A DNA stretch of 64,000 bases from assembly GCF_029537235.1 (NCBI RefSeq), contig NZ_CP120638.1, positions 930,001-994,000 of the forward strand, written 5' to 3'. This document shows positions 28,248 to 36,451 of this stretch, piece after piece. The notes under the pieces are model-generated. The model was not told where the DNA came from and made no database searches. It saw only the letters and a program-made list of their open reading frames with translations. Source of the DNA: Rhizobium sp. 32-5/1 (GTDB lineage Bacteria; Pseudomonadota; Alphaproteobacteria; Rhizobiales; Rhizobiaceae). The translations under genes and the position numbers were made by a program. Numbering within the stretch: the first letter of the stretch is position 1; each line of letters opens with the position of its first letter.

Positions 28248-28985
28248 ATGAGATTTATCCGCAGAATGCTGCTTGCCCTGCTCATCGTCTATCTCCTGCC
28301 GGCGCTTGCCTCCGCCGGCCTTTGGTACGTCAAGGAGCGGCCGCAAAGCTGGCGCGAGGCGGATTGGACCTCGGCCAAGCTCCTGCCCGCCGCCGGTGAT
28401 AGTCCGCAGGCTGCGCTCTACGTGTTTTCCGCCCAAACCGGTGGAATGAAGGGCGCCTTTGCCAGCCATTCCTGGATCGTCACCAAACGGGCCGGCGACG
28501 ATACGTACAATCGTTATGACAAAGTCGGCTGGGGATCGCCGATCCGGCGCAATGGCTATCCGGCGGATGCACGGTGGTATTCCAACCCGCCGCATCTGGT
28601 GACAACGGTAACTGGGGCGGAAGCCGAGCGGTTGATACCCAAGGTCGAGCAGGCAATCCAGGACTATCCCTACGCCAAGCCCGGCGGCTATCGTATCTGG
28701 CCGGGGCCGAACTCCAACACCTTTGTTGCCTATGTGCTGCGCTCCGTGCCGGAACTTGGCGCCGTGCTTCCGCCGGATGCCGTCGGCCGCGATTACCTGC
28801 CCGAGGGGAAGCTGTTCCAGATCGATACAGACGGGCGTGATATGCACGCGACGCTCTACGGCCTCATCGGCTTTTCCGCCGGCCTGCGAAGCGGGCTCGA
28901 AGTGCATGTGATGGGCCTTGTCGCCGGCTTCGACATCCAGCGACCCGGCCTGAAGATCCCTGCACTCGGTCGTTTCGGCCTCTGA
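28248..28985 (+). CDS. DUF3750 family membrane-anchored protein
   Basis: A 245-residue protein with one N-terminal membrane segment (residues 7-25, LLALLIVYLLPALASAGLW), then a soluble domain. Conserved DUF3750 features are ALYVFSAQTGGMKGAFASHSW, NRYDKVGWG and GYRIWPGPNSNTFVAYVLR, the last containing an Asn-Ser-Asn-Thr-Phe block suggestive of an NlpC/P60-like or lipid-related papain fold. It is divergent from the asparaginase gene and ends in a terminator. The function is unknown. Confidence 0.8.
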   Translation: MRFIRRMLLALLIVYLLPALASAGLWYVKERPQSWREADWTSAKLLPAAGDSPQAALYVFSAQTGGMKGAFASHSWIVTKRAGDDTYNRYDKVGWGSPIRRNGYPADARWYSNPPHLVTTVTGAEAERLIPKVEQAIQDYPYAKPGGYRIWPGPNSNTFVAYVLRSVPELGAVLPPDAVGRDYLPEGKLFQIDTDGRDMHATLYGLIGFSAGLRSGLEVHVMGLVAGFDIQRPGLKIPALGRFGL

Positions 28986-29038
28986 TAGCGATCCTGATTG
29001 ATCCAGGCCTTCGGGATATTTCGCTATCAGCCTTTTTT
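28983..29038 (+). terminator. Probable terminator after the DUF3750 gene
   Basis: The arms TGATAGCGA (28983-28991) and TCGCTATCA (29021-29029) pair perfectly and are followed by a T6 run at 29033-29038. The first arm overlaps the stop codon. The loop is long (29 nt), so efficiency is uncertain. Confidence 0.6.
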
Positions 29039-29122
29039 AACGCCGAAGCGTTACGCTCTTGCCAATCGACGCTTTAACGGCCATGGCCGAGCAGTCCGGA
29101 TCACGCGAAAGACGGCGCCATC

Positions 29123-30097
29123 TTGAACACAAGGCAGAAACGACATCCGGGTGGATTTCGCCGGGACATTGCTGGACGGGCGATCCGAACGGACGTTGCC
29201 GGTTCGGACAGCAAGCTCGTCGAGTTGATCGCCACCGGCTTTGAGGCGAGCGCCACAGCCGTTGTCCTGTTCGCGCCCGACGATACAATCGCCTTCGCAT
29301 CCAATGCCTTTGCCGAACTCTACGACGTGCAACCGGATGCGCGGACCTTTGCCGATGTCATGCGTCACTGTTTCCACGCAGGGAAAGGCCCGAAATTTTC
29401 CACTGATATCGAAACCTGGCTTTTGCGGGCCTCCACGAAACGACGCACGGCACCGCATCGTGCCTTTGAAATCGACATGGCGGACGGGCGGTGGTTCTGG
29501 GCGAGCGAGACGAGTTATGCCGGTGGGTGGATGCTGCTGGTTGTCACCGAAATCACCGTGCTCAAATCCAACGAACGCATGCTGCAAATGGCCCGCGATG
29601 CCGCCGAAATCGCGGCCGGCACCGATAGCCTGACAGGCCTGCCCAACCGACGCCACGCTATGGCGGTTTTTGCGGATGCCATTCAACGCGCCGAGGCGAC
29701 GGCCTCGCCACTCTCGCTGGTGCTGATCGACCTTGATCATTTCAAGACCATCAACGACCGTTTCGGCCACAAGGCCGGCGACGATGTTCTCTGCCACTTC
29801 GCCGAAACCGGGCGAAAAATGCTGCGCAGGAGCGATCTTCTGGCGCGGATCGGGGGCGAGGAATTCATGCTGCTGATGCCGCATGCGGCGCGGCAGGAGG
29901 CCCTGCGGGCAACGGAACGCCTGCGACAGCAACTGGCGATTTCACCGCAGATCGCGGGGCTCGACCTTGCCTATACAATGTCGGCCGGGATCGCCGACTA
30001 TCAGGGAGAGACGCCGGAAACCCTTTTCCAGAAGGCGGATCGGGCGCTTTACAGCGCAAAGAACCGCGGCCGCGACTGCATCGACGTTGCCGACTGA
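29123..30097 (+). CDS. PAS-GGDEF diguanylate cyclase
   Basis: A 324-residue soluble protein; the start is uncertain (TTG 29123 is the first possible, without a good ribosome site). A PAS-like domain (about 35-150) has FEASATAVVLFAPDDTIAFA. The GGDEF domain starts at TDSLTGLPNRRHAM, with IDLDHFKTINDRFGHKAGD and the active-site motif GGEEF, which is active in many cyclases. No inhibitory RxxD site is visible. It is likely to make c-di-GMP in response to an unknown PAS signal. Confidence 0.88.
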   Translation: MNTRQKRHPGGFRRDIAGRAIRTDVAGSDSKLVELIATGFEASATAVVLFAPDDTIAFASNAFAELYDVQPDARTFADVMRHCFHAGKGPKFSTDIETWLLRASTKRRTAPHRAFEIDMADGRWFWASETSYAGGWMLLVVTEITVLKSNERMLQMARDAAEIAAGTDSLTGLPNRRHAMAVFADAIQRAEATASPLSLVLIDLDHFKTINDRFGHKAGDDVLCHFAETGRKMLRRSDLLARIGGEEFMLLMPHAARQEALRATERLRQQLAISPQIAGLDLAYTMSAGIADYQGETPETLFQKADRALYSAKNRGRDCIDVAD

Positions 30098-30126
30098 GAC
30101 TGCTTTTTCAACACATTGAAAATAAC

Positions 30127-30153
30127 AAAAAAGGGCCGCGCGAGGCGGCCCTT
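30127..30153 (-). terminator. Rho-independent terminator, minus strand
   Basis: A perfect 9-bp stem AAGGGCCGC (30131-30139) / GCGGCCCTT (30145-30153) with a GCGAG loop. On the minus strand it runs into six T. It ends transcripts coming from 30302 (small ORF) or the oxidoreductase gene. Confidence 0.85.
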
Positions 30154-30227
30154 CCATGAGTTTTGGCCAGATGAGAGGCCCGGACCGCATGCCCAACTAT
30201 GGCAAGCGACCCGCAGGAAGGCGGGGA

Positions 30228-30302
30228 TCAGATCGAGGGCTGCCTCGAGAGTTCCACCACAATTCCCATGCCAGTCACGAGGCTCGAAATCTCATTAGAC
30301 AT
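30228..30302 (-). CDS. Candidate 24-residue small protein
   Basis: An ORF starting at ATG 30302 and ending in TGA 30228-30230. It encodes MSNEISSLVTGMGIVVELSR followed by QPSI. It is preceded by the very strong ribosome site AAGGAAGGTGAT, 3 nt from the ATG, and followed after about 75 nt by a clean terminator. It has an amphipathic to hydrophobic middle (LVTGMGIVVEL). I do not recognise it. It could be a genuine small protein, or the transcript could act as RNA. Confidence 0.4.
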   Translation of the reverse strand: MSNEISSLVTGMGIVVELSRQPSI

Positions 30303-30389
30303 TGGATCACCTTCCTTTCGTTGCGTTAATCGTATCCTGAAGGTAGTCCGATTTGCGACGATTGCAAGAGCCTTGGTTCCGGCTTGACG

Positions 30390-31387
30390 TCAGAAGGTCA
30401 TGACGATCTTGCCGATATGATCGCCCTTTTCCATCAGCCGGTGCGCTTCGACCACCTGCGCAAACGGCACGACGGCGTGCATGACAGGCGCAATCTCTCC
30501 GTTTTCGAGCAGCGGCCAGACATTGTCTTCGAGATCGTCGCGGATCGCTTCCTTCTCCGAGGCTGTGCGCGGCCGCATGGCGGAGCCCATGACATGCAGG
30601 CGTTTGCCGAGTATCGGTGCGATGTTTGCGGCCTCGACCTTTGCGCCGCCGAGGAAGGCGATGATCGACAGGCGTCCGTCCTTGGCGAGCGAGGCGATGT
30701 TGCGCTCGAAATAGGGCGCGCCGACCATATCGAGAATGACGTCGGCACCGCGACCGCTGGTTTCTTCCAGAATGACCGCCTTGAAATCCTCGGTCTTGTA
30801 GTTGATCGCCCGCTTGGCCCCGAGTGCTGCGCAGGCATCGGCCTTGTCCTTACTGCCGACGGTGACGAAGACTTCCGCCCCGAAAGCCTTGGCAAGCTGG
30901 ATCGCCGTGGTTCCGATGCCGCTTGAGCCGCCGTGAATCAGGATCGTCTCGCCTTCGACCAGATCGGCCATCTGGAAGACATTGGCCCAGACCGTGAAGA
31001 AGGTTTCCGGCAGGGCCGCGGCACGGGCCGCATCATAGCCCTTCGGCCAGGGCATGGCCTGCGTTGCCGGCAGGCTGCAAAATTCGGCATAGGCGCCGCC
31101 ATTGGCAAGCGCGCAGACCTTGTCGCCGACGATGAAGCCCTCTGCCCCCTCGCCGAGCGCCACCACTTCGCCCGCGACTTCGAGCCCGAGAACGGGGCTG
31201 GCGCCCGGCGGCGGCGGATAGTTGCCGAGCCGCTGCAGCACGTCCGGCCGGTTGATGCCGGCCGCCTCGACACGGATCAGGATATCGCCGGGATTGACCA
31301 CCGGCAGCGGCCCCTGGCGAAGACCATGTTTTCCGCAGGTCCGGGTTTGGGCAGATCGACATAGGTCATTTCGGTGGGCAGGGTCAC
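30390..31387 (-). CDS. NAD(P)H:quinone oxidoreductase (zinc-less MDR), frameshifted as read
   Basis: A repaired length of 332 residues from GTG 31387 ([21 protein letters not shown]); ATG 31369 is also possible. The frame breaks at the G4 run (C4 at 31311-31314 on +). One added G gives [20 protein letters not shown]. It has [20 protein letters not shown] and the NADPH-binding [19 protein letters not shown]. It lacks the zinc-ligand cysteines of alcohol dehydrogenases, as expected for the QOR/PIG3 group. It lies 74 nt downstream of the hydrolase-choX operon and may be part of it. Confidence 0.9.
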
Positions 31388-31461
31388 AGGCGCGTCCTCG
31401 TCATGATTGTTGCTGCCTATCTAGCGTGGCAGCGCCAAAGGACCAAGGCCGCTCTCCGATT

Positions 31462-32285
31462 TCACGCAACGATGATCGTTGCTTCAAGGAAATCTTCGAC
31501 AAGAAGCGCAACCTGTACCGGGTCTTCCCAATGGGGATTGTGTCCGAACCCCTTCAGGAGAACCGTCCTTGCATCGGGCAAAGCGCTTGTTAGTGCGACG
31601 CGATGGGCCGCATCGAAAAGCATGTCCTCGCTGCCGGCAATGCAGAAGACCGGTTGCGAAATCCGGCCTGCAATTTCCGTCAGGTCAAGCCGGGAAAATC
31701 CCCCGAGTATGCCTTTCCAGATGCTGGATGGAATTGCCGCAGCCTCGCGGCTCAGGGGATCGAGAAACGATCGATCGACGGGATGCGGACCGGCATGCCA
31801 GACGTCGAAGAAGGGATCGGCGGGATCGATCGGATCGCTCAGCCCCAGGATGGCTTGCGTGATCGGATCGCCCTCCGGGAAGGCTGGCCGCAGGGTCGCC
31901 GAGATCAGAACCAGGGCCTCGACCACGCCCGGCAGCCGCTCGGCAAGCACCATGCCGACCATTGCCCCCATGGAATGCCCGATGACGACGCAATGGTCGA
32001 TGCCGAGGGTGACCAGCAAGGCGGCAATGTCATCGGCGCAATCGCCGACCGTCAGACCATCACCAGCGACGGATGCGCCATGGCCCGGCAGGTCGGGAAT
32101 AATAAGGCGGTGCCCCCAAGGCACGGTTCCAGCAGTGAGAAGCTGCGGCTGGAGTCCGAATAGCCGTGCAGCAGCAGAAGCACCGGCCCCTGCCCGCCGC
32201 TATCGATAAAAGCCATCGGCCGGCCGTCTGGCAAACGCAGAGAACGTTTGCGCCCCGCCCAGCCTTGCTGGTTGGTCGGCGTCAC
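31462..32285 (-). CDS. Alpha/beta hydrolase, frameshifted as read
   Basis: A repaired length of 274 residues from GTG 32285. The first part holds the oxyanion region VLLLLHGYSDSSRSF. One base restored in the G5 run (C5 at 32113-32117 on +) joins LEPCLGG to HRLIIPDLPGHGAS. The nucleophile elbow is VIGHSMGAMVG, the acid is probably in IAGSEDMLF, and the His in KGFGHNPHWEDP. It has no signal peptide. It overlaps the choX stop codon by four bases (GTGA), so it is coupled to a choline-binding protein. Cleavage of a choline ester is a reasonable but unproven idea. Confidence 0.85.
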
Positions 32286-33220
32286 AGGAAAAGCTTCGCC
32301 TTCACCATGTCACGGCCGCTCTTGCCGTCGAAACTGGTGACGCCATCAAGCCATGCGTCGAGCCGCTGCGGCTCGTCCACCAGTGCCTTCATCGCCGCCT
32401 CCTCCGGTGAAAGACCGTCCGTCATCAGGTAGGCCATGCCCTTGTTTTCGAAGTCGATGTCGAAGGTGAGATTGGTCAGGAGTTTGGCGACGTTCGGGCA
32501 TTCCTGGAGGTAACCCTTGCGCACTTGGGTGGAGACCGTGGCGGCGCCGAAATCAGGGCCGTAGAACTTGTCGCCACCAGTCAGATAGCGGATGTCGAGC
32601 GCCGTGTTCATCGGATGCGGCGCCCAGCCCTGGAAAACGATAAATTCCTTGTCGTTGGCGTGGCGTTGGACTTCGGCCAGCATGCCCTGTTCGCTCGATT
32701 CCACCACTTCCCAGCCATCAAGGCCGAAGGCCGGATCTTTGGTCGCGTCGATCATCAACTGGTTCGAGCCGGGCTCGATGCCGTAGAGTTTCTTTTCAAA
32801 CTGGTCGGGGAATTTCTGCAGATCGGCGAAATCCTTGACGCCCGCCTCCCAGACGTAAGTCGGTACGGCAAAGGTGTATTTCGCGCCCTTGAGATTGGTC
32901 ACGACATCCTCGACCGATCCGTCTTCCTTATAGGGCTTGTAGTAGGTCACCATCGCCGGATCCCAATAGCCGAGGAAGACGTCGAGATCCTTGTTCTTGA
33001 GGCTGAGATAGATCACGTCGATGCCAAGAAGAGAACTTTGCGGCTCGTAGCCCAGCGCCTTCAGGAGTGTGAGCGCAATGCCGGTGGTGAAGGCCAGGTC
33101 GTTCCAGCCCGGCTCTGCCATCCGCACGACCTTGCAGGCTTCGGGGTCGGCGGCAAGCGCCGGCAGGGCGACCGTGCCGAGAAGTATGGAAAGCATGCCC
33201 GTCTTTAGATGCTGCATCAT
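32282..33220 (-). CDS. choX: Choline ABC transporter substrate-binding protein ChoX
   Basis: A 312-residue periplasmic protein of the OpuAC/glycine betaine-binding family from ATG 33220, with GGAGAAG upstream. It has a Sec signal ending PALAA. Aromatic-box residues expected for quaternary ammonium binding are visible in AEPGWNDLAF, FLGYWDPAM and FQGWAPHPMN. The sequence matches rhizobial ChoX. However, no permease (ChoW) or ATPase (ChoV) gene follows; the next gene is a hydrolase. It is divergent from a BetI-like repressor gene with palindromes between. Confidence 0.88.
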   Translation of the reverse strand: MMQHLKTGMLSILLGTVALPALAADPEACKVVRMAEPGWNDLAFTTGIALTLLKALGYEPQSSLLGIDVIYLSLKNKDLDVFLGYWDPAMVTYYKPYKEDGSVEDVVTNLKGAKYTFAVPTYVWEAGVKDFADLQKFPDQFEKKLYGIEPGSNQLMIDATKDPAFGLDGWEVVESSEQGMLAEVQRHANDKEFIVFQGWAPHPMNTALDIRYLTGGDKFYGPDFGAATVSTQVRKGYLQECPNVAKLLTNLTFDIDFENKGMAYLMTDGLSPEEAAMKALVDEPQRLDAWLDGVTSFDGKSGRDMVKAKLFL

Positions 33221-33257
33221 CGCACTTCTCCTGCTTTTTGACCATAAAGTCATTTAA

Positions 33258-33273
33258 TTGACCATTGGGTCAA
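33258..33273. promoter_or_regulatory. Candidate operator between choX and the TetR gene
   Basis: The inverted repeat TTGACC-ATTG-GGTCAA, flanked by AAT and CAATT, lies in the 103-bp divergent region. A second weaker palindrome, TGAC-CATAAA-GTCA, is at 33238-33251. This fits binding by a TetR/BetI-type dimer. Confidence 0.6.
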
Positions 33274-33323
33274 CAATTGATCTTTGCGGAAGAATTGTCA
33301 ATGGTGGGGCAAAAGAAACGGAC

Positions 33324-33911
33324 ATGGGCATGAAACTCACGAAAATCAGCGCAATCCGCCGCAAGGAACTGCGGCAGGCGGCCTTCGAGGTTCTGCAGCG
33401 GGAGGGCATGGCGGGCGCGACGCTGGAGAAGGTCGCCAGTCACGCAGGCGCCTCGAAAGGCATCGTACTCCACTACTTCCGCAACAAGCAGGAGCTTTTC
33501 GAGCATGCCATGCGCGAGGCCAATGTCGCGCTCAGCCAAGCCGTCGTCGCCCGGCTGAAACGGGCAACGACAGCCTATGAACGGCTGGAGGCGATCATCG
33601 AAGGCAATTTCGAGGAGCGCTTCTTCCAGCCATCGATCTGCCATGCCTGGCTTTCGCTCTGCGCCGAGGTCCCCCGCGAGCCGAAACTGGCGCGCATCCA
33701 GACGGTGATCCATGCCCGCATGCGCTCCAACCTGATGTCAGCGCTTGTGCATCTCCTGCCACGCAGCGAATGCGAGGCGGTGGCCCTGACCATTACATCG
33801 CTGATCGACGGGCTTTGGCTGCGCGCCGGACTGCAATCGGAAGGCCTTACCCGCGAAACGGCCCTGGCGCAGATGCAGGATTACCTTGATCATCGTATTC
33901 CCAGGCAATGA
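33324..33911 (+). CDS. BetI-like TetR family regulator
   Basis: A 195-residue protein from ATG 33324 (ATG 33330 also in frame). The HTH has IRRKELRQAAFEVLQREG, and SHAGASKGIVLHYFRNKQEL is very close to the BetI recognition region. The C-terminal part (SICHAWLSLCAEVPREPKLA ... LIDGLWLRAGLQSEGLT) is also BetI-like. It is divergent from choX and likely represses it in response to choline or its aldehyde. It is a paralogue of BetI at 39434, not a copy. Confidence 0.88.
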   Translation: MGMKLTKISAIRRKELRQAAFEVLQREGMAGATLEKVASHAGASKGIVLHYFRNKQELFEHAMREANVALSQAVVARLKRATTAYERLEAIIEGNFEERFFQPSICHAWLSLCAEVPREPKLARIQTVIHARMRSNLMSALVHLLPRSECEAVALTITSLIDGLWLRAGLQSEGLTRETALAQMQDYLDHRIPRQ

Positions 33912-34153
33912 TGCCCGTTAAGGGCTGCGGCGAAAAGAGAGCGAATCCGGCTGACGCTGCGCTGCAAGATGGCGGAATTTCGCCAGGTCGAAGTGTTGGA
34001 AAATTAAGTTTCTTTAATTTGAAACGGGTCGGGACTGCGCCTAGCTTCCTCCTCGAAACCGGGAAACGCCGGCGGCCGGAGCGGCCGCGACGCGACGAGT
34101 TCCGGACGGTTTCATCGTTCAGCCCCTGTTCGGGCCAAACCAGGACGACGCCC

Positions 34154-34410
34154 ATGCGTGCTCTTCTGACATCACTGACTGTCATTGCCGCGATCTCCTT
34201 TCCTCGGCAGCATTCGCCGCCCAAAGCACCGTAGGCACGATCAAGTCCTACAACGCCAAGGCGATGATGCTGACCCTGCGCAACGGCACCGCCTACCAGC
34301 TTCCGCCCAACTTCAAGGATCCGGGGCTGAAGGCCGGTGAAAAGGTCAAGATCGCCTATGACACCGTGAACAAGAAACATGAAGCAACAGCGGTCACGCT
34401 GGTGCAATAG
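34154..34410 (+). CDS. DUF1344 secreted small protein, frameshifted as read
   Basis: An 85-residue protein after restoring one T in the T3 run at 34199-34201. The signal peptide (MRALLTSLTVIAAISFSSAA, then FAA) is then followed directly by the DUF1344 domain: QSTVGTIKSYNAKAMMLTLR, GTAYQLPPNF, LKAGEKVKIAYD. The fold is a small beta-barrel. The function is unknown, and the protein is probably periplasmic. AT-rich inverted repeats at 34001-34025 lie in its upstream region. A strong terminator follows at 34471. Confidence 0.8.
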
Positions 34411-34470
34411 CCGCATTTCGTCGGGCATGAGCGTACCCGACCGCGGTTAGACGCTTCGGGATCATGCGGA

Positions 34471-34512
34471 AACGGGCCGGCATCCATGATGGATTCCGGC
34501 CCGTTGTCTTTT
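34471..34512 (+). terminator. Rho-independent terminator after the DUF1344 gene
   Basis: A perfect 10-bp stem AACGGGCCGG (34471-34480) / CCGGCCCGTT (34496-34505), capped by an inner ATCCA/TGGAT helix and followed by GTCTTTTC. It separates the DUF1344 unit from the ABC-F leader region. Confidence 0.85.
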
Positions 34513-34632
34513 CGGAGGATGGTCGGGGCAGGCAGGCACCTCGCCGTCGATACCCGATCAGGTCCCTCTTGATCCCATGCGTCCCCGATGGTATTTCCAC
34601 GCTTGCAATCACTCGTGAAAGGAGGGCTGCGC

Positions 34633-34704
34633 ATGACTGTTTACTTCCGGCACCATCGCCAGCGTGGCCCCGTCAATGCCCTGCAAATGCGTTTGCAGGG
34701 CTGA
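34633..34704 (+). CDS. Candidate leader peptide upstream of the ABC-F gene
   Basis: A 23-residue ORF encoding MTVYFRHHRQRGPVNALQMR, then LQG, ending in TGA 34702-34704. It has a perfect AGGAGG ribosome site at 34620-34625, 7 nt before the ATG. Its last codons form one perfect hairpin. It lies 165 nt before the start of an ABC-F ATPase gene. Antibiotic-resistance ABC-F genes are often controlled by translated leader ORFs, so an attenuation role is plausible. The arginine/histidine-rich stretch RHHRQR could be a stalling segment. All of this is inference. Confidence 0.5.
   Translation: MTVYFRHHRQRGPVNALQMRLQG
34678..34701 (+). promoter_or_regulatory. Perfect hairpin inside the leader ORF
   Basis: GCCCTGCAAA (34678-34687) pairs with TTTGCAGGGC (34692-34701) across a TGCG loop, a perfect 10-bp stem ending one base before the leader stop codon. 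No T-run follows, so it is not a simple terminator. It is placed where a translating ribosome would melt it. Confidence 0.6.
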
Positions 34705-34869
34705 CCAGAGGCTGTTTCTCAACATCCTTCTTCCTGGTCTGCCCTTCGTGGCACTGCCGGCTGCTGTTTTGGCTGGCGCTATCTAAAAACTGCCGTGACC
34801 TGATCCGATCGTCCGCCGATGGCTGCATGCCCCGGGCCATCTGATCGCCGGCAAGACCAGAGAACGATC

Positions 34870-36400
34870 ATGAGCCTTGTCACCCTTCGCAATCTCGGCG
34901 TCACGCTGAGCACCCGTCTTTTTCCGGCCTGACCCTCACCGTCAATGTCGGCGACCGCATCGGCCTTGTTGCCGCCAATGGCCGCGGCAAATCCACCCTT
35001 CTGCGCTGCATCTCCGGTGAGAGCGAGCCGACCGACGGCGAGATCACCAAGGCCCGCGGCCTGACGATCGGAACCGTCGAGCAGAACGTACCGCCCGCAT
35101 TGTTTGACAGCACGTTCTATGCGGCCGTGCTCGCCGCCCTGCCCGCCGAGCAGCAATTGAGCGAAAGCTGGCGGGTGGATATCGTCCTGGAATCACTGGA
35201 GGTGCCGGAGGCCATGCGTCAGTGCGCACTCAAGCACTTAAGCGGCGGCTGGCAGCGGCTGGCCATGCTTGCCCGCGTCTCCGTCACCGAGCCCGACATG
35301 CTCCTGCTGGACGAGCCGACCAACCATCTCGATCTTTCCCGGATCGGCCAGCTTGAAAACTGGCTGAATGCGCTGCCGCGCGACCTGCCTGTCATCATCT
35401 CCAGCCACGACCGGGCCTTTCTCGATGCGACGACCAACCGCACGCTGTTTCTGCGGCCGGAACGATCGTCCTGTTTTCCCCTGCCCTATAGCCGCGCCCG
35501 GATCGCGCTCAACGAGGCGGACGCTTCCGAGGAACGGCTCTATCAGCGCGACATCAAGGCGGCGCAGCAACTGCGTCAGCAGGCGGCCAAGCTCAACAAT
35601 ATCGGCATCAATTCCGGCAGTGACCTTCTTGTCGTCAAGACCAAGCAGCTGAAGCAACGCGCCGACAGGCTGGAAAATGCCGCCAAACCCGCGCATCTGG
35701 AGCGTTCCGCCGGCGCGATCCGGCTCGCCAATCGCGGCACCCATGCCAAGGTTCTGGTGACACTGGAGGATGCGGCCGTCACGACGCCGGACGGCACGTC
35801 TTTGTTTCGCACCGGCAAGCAGTTCATCTGCCAGGGCGACCGCATCGTGCTTCTCGGCGCAAACGGCGCCGGCAAGACCCGGCTCGTCGCTATGCTGCGC
35901 AAGGCGATCGCCAATCCGGAGGCGAGCCATAGCGGCATCAAGGCCACGCCATCGCTGGTGCTTGGCTATGGCGACCAGGCGCTGGCTGATCTTGCCGACA
36001 GGAAACGCCAATGCACAGCCTCGTGCACCGCTTCGATGTCGGCGACCAGCGGGCACGGTCGCTGCTGGCGGGCGCCGGGCTATCGATGGAGATGCAGGCG
36101 CGGCCGATCGGACAATTGTCCGGCGGCCAGAAGGCACGCCTCGGCATGCTGTTCCTGCGGCTCAAGGAGCCGAATTTCTACCTGCTGGACGAGCCGACCA
36201 ACCATCTCGACATCGATGGTCAGGAAGCACTGGAAGGCGAGCTTCTGGACAAGCAGGCCAGTTGCCTGATCGTTTCGCACGACCGCTCCTTTGTCCGCAA
36301 TGTCGGCAACCGCTTCTGGCTGATCGACAGGAAAAAGCTGGTTGAGCTGGAAGGGCCGGAAGCGTTTTTTGCCTCGATCAAGGGGGCGGTTGACGGTTGA
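34870..36400 (+). CDS. ABC-F family ATPase, frameshifted twice as read
   Basis: A repaired length of 510 residues. The start is MSLVTLRNLGVTLSTRLF. One T restored in the T5 run at 34919-34923 leads to SGLTLTVNVGDRIGL and Walker A ANGRGKST, then LSGGW and DEPTNHLD. A linker rich in Arg/Lys/Gln follows (KNIGINSG-like LNNIGINSGSDLL). The second ATPase has GANGAGKT. One G restored at 36001-36002 gives LADRETPMHSLVHRF and then LSGGQ and DEPTNHLD. It has no membrane domain. ABC-F proteins act on ribosomes and may give antibiotic resistance or rescue stalled ribosomes. Confidence 0.88.
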
Positions 36401-36451
36401 TGATGCAACGGGCCGGCCCTGCGAACAGGATCGGCCCGTCGTATCAGTCGT

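Noticed and set aside
34678-34701. Hairpin in the leader ORF as a simple rho-independent terminator
   Set aside because: No T-run follows the stem. It is kept instead as a possible translational control structure.
36408-36439. ACGGGCCG / CGGCCCGT inverted repeat between the ABC-F and EAL-CBS-GGDEF genes as a terminator
   Set aside because: The stem is only 8 bp with a 16-nt loop and no T-run in either direction, so it is too weak to call.
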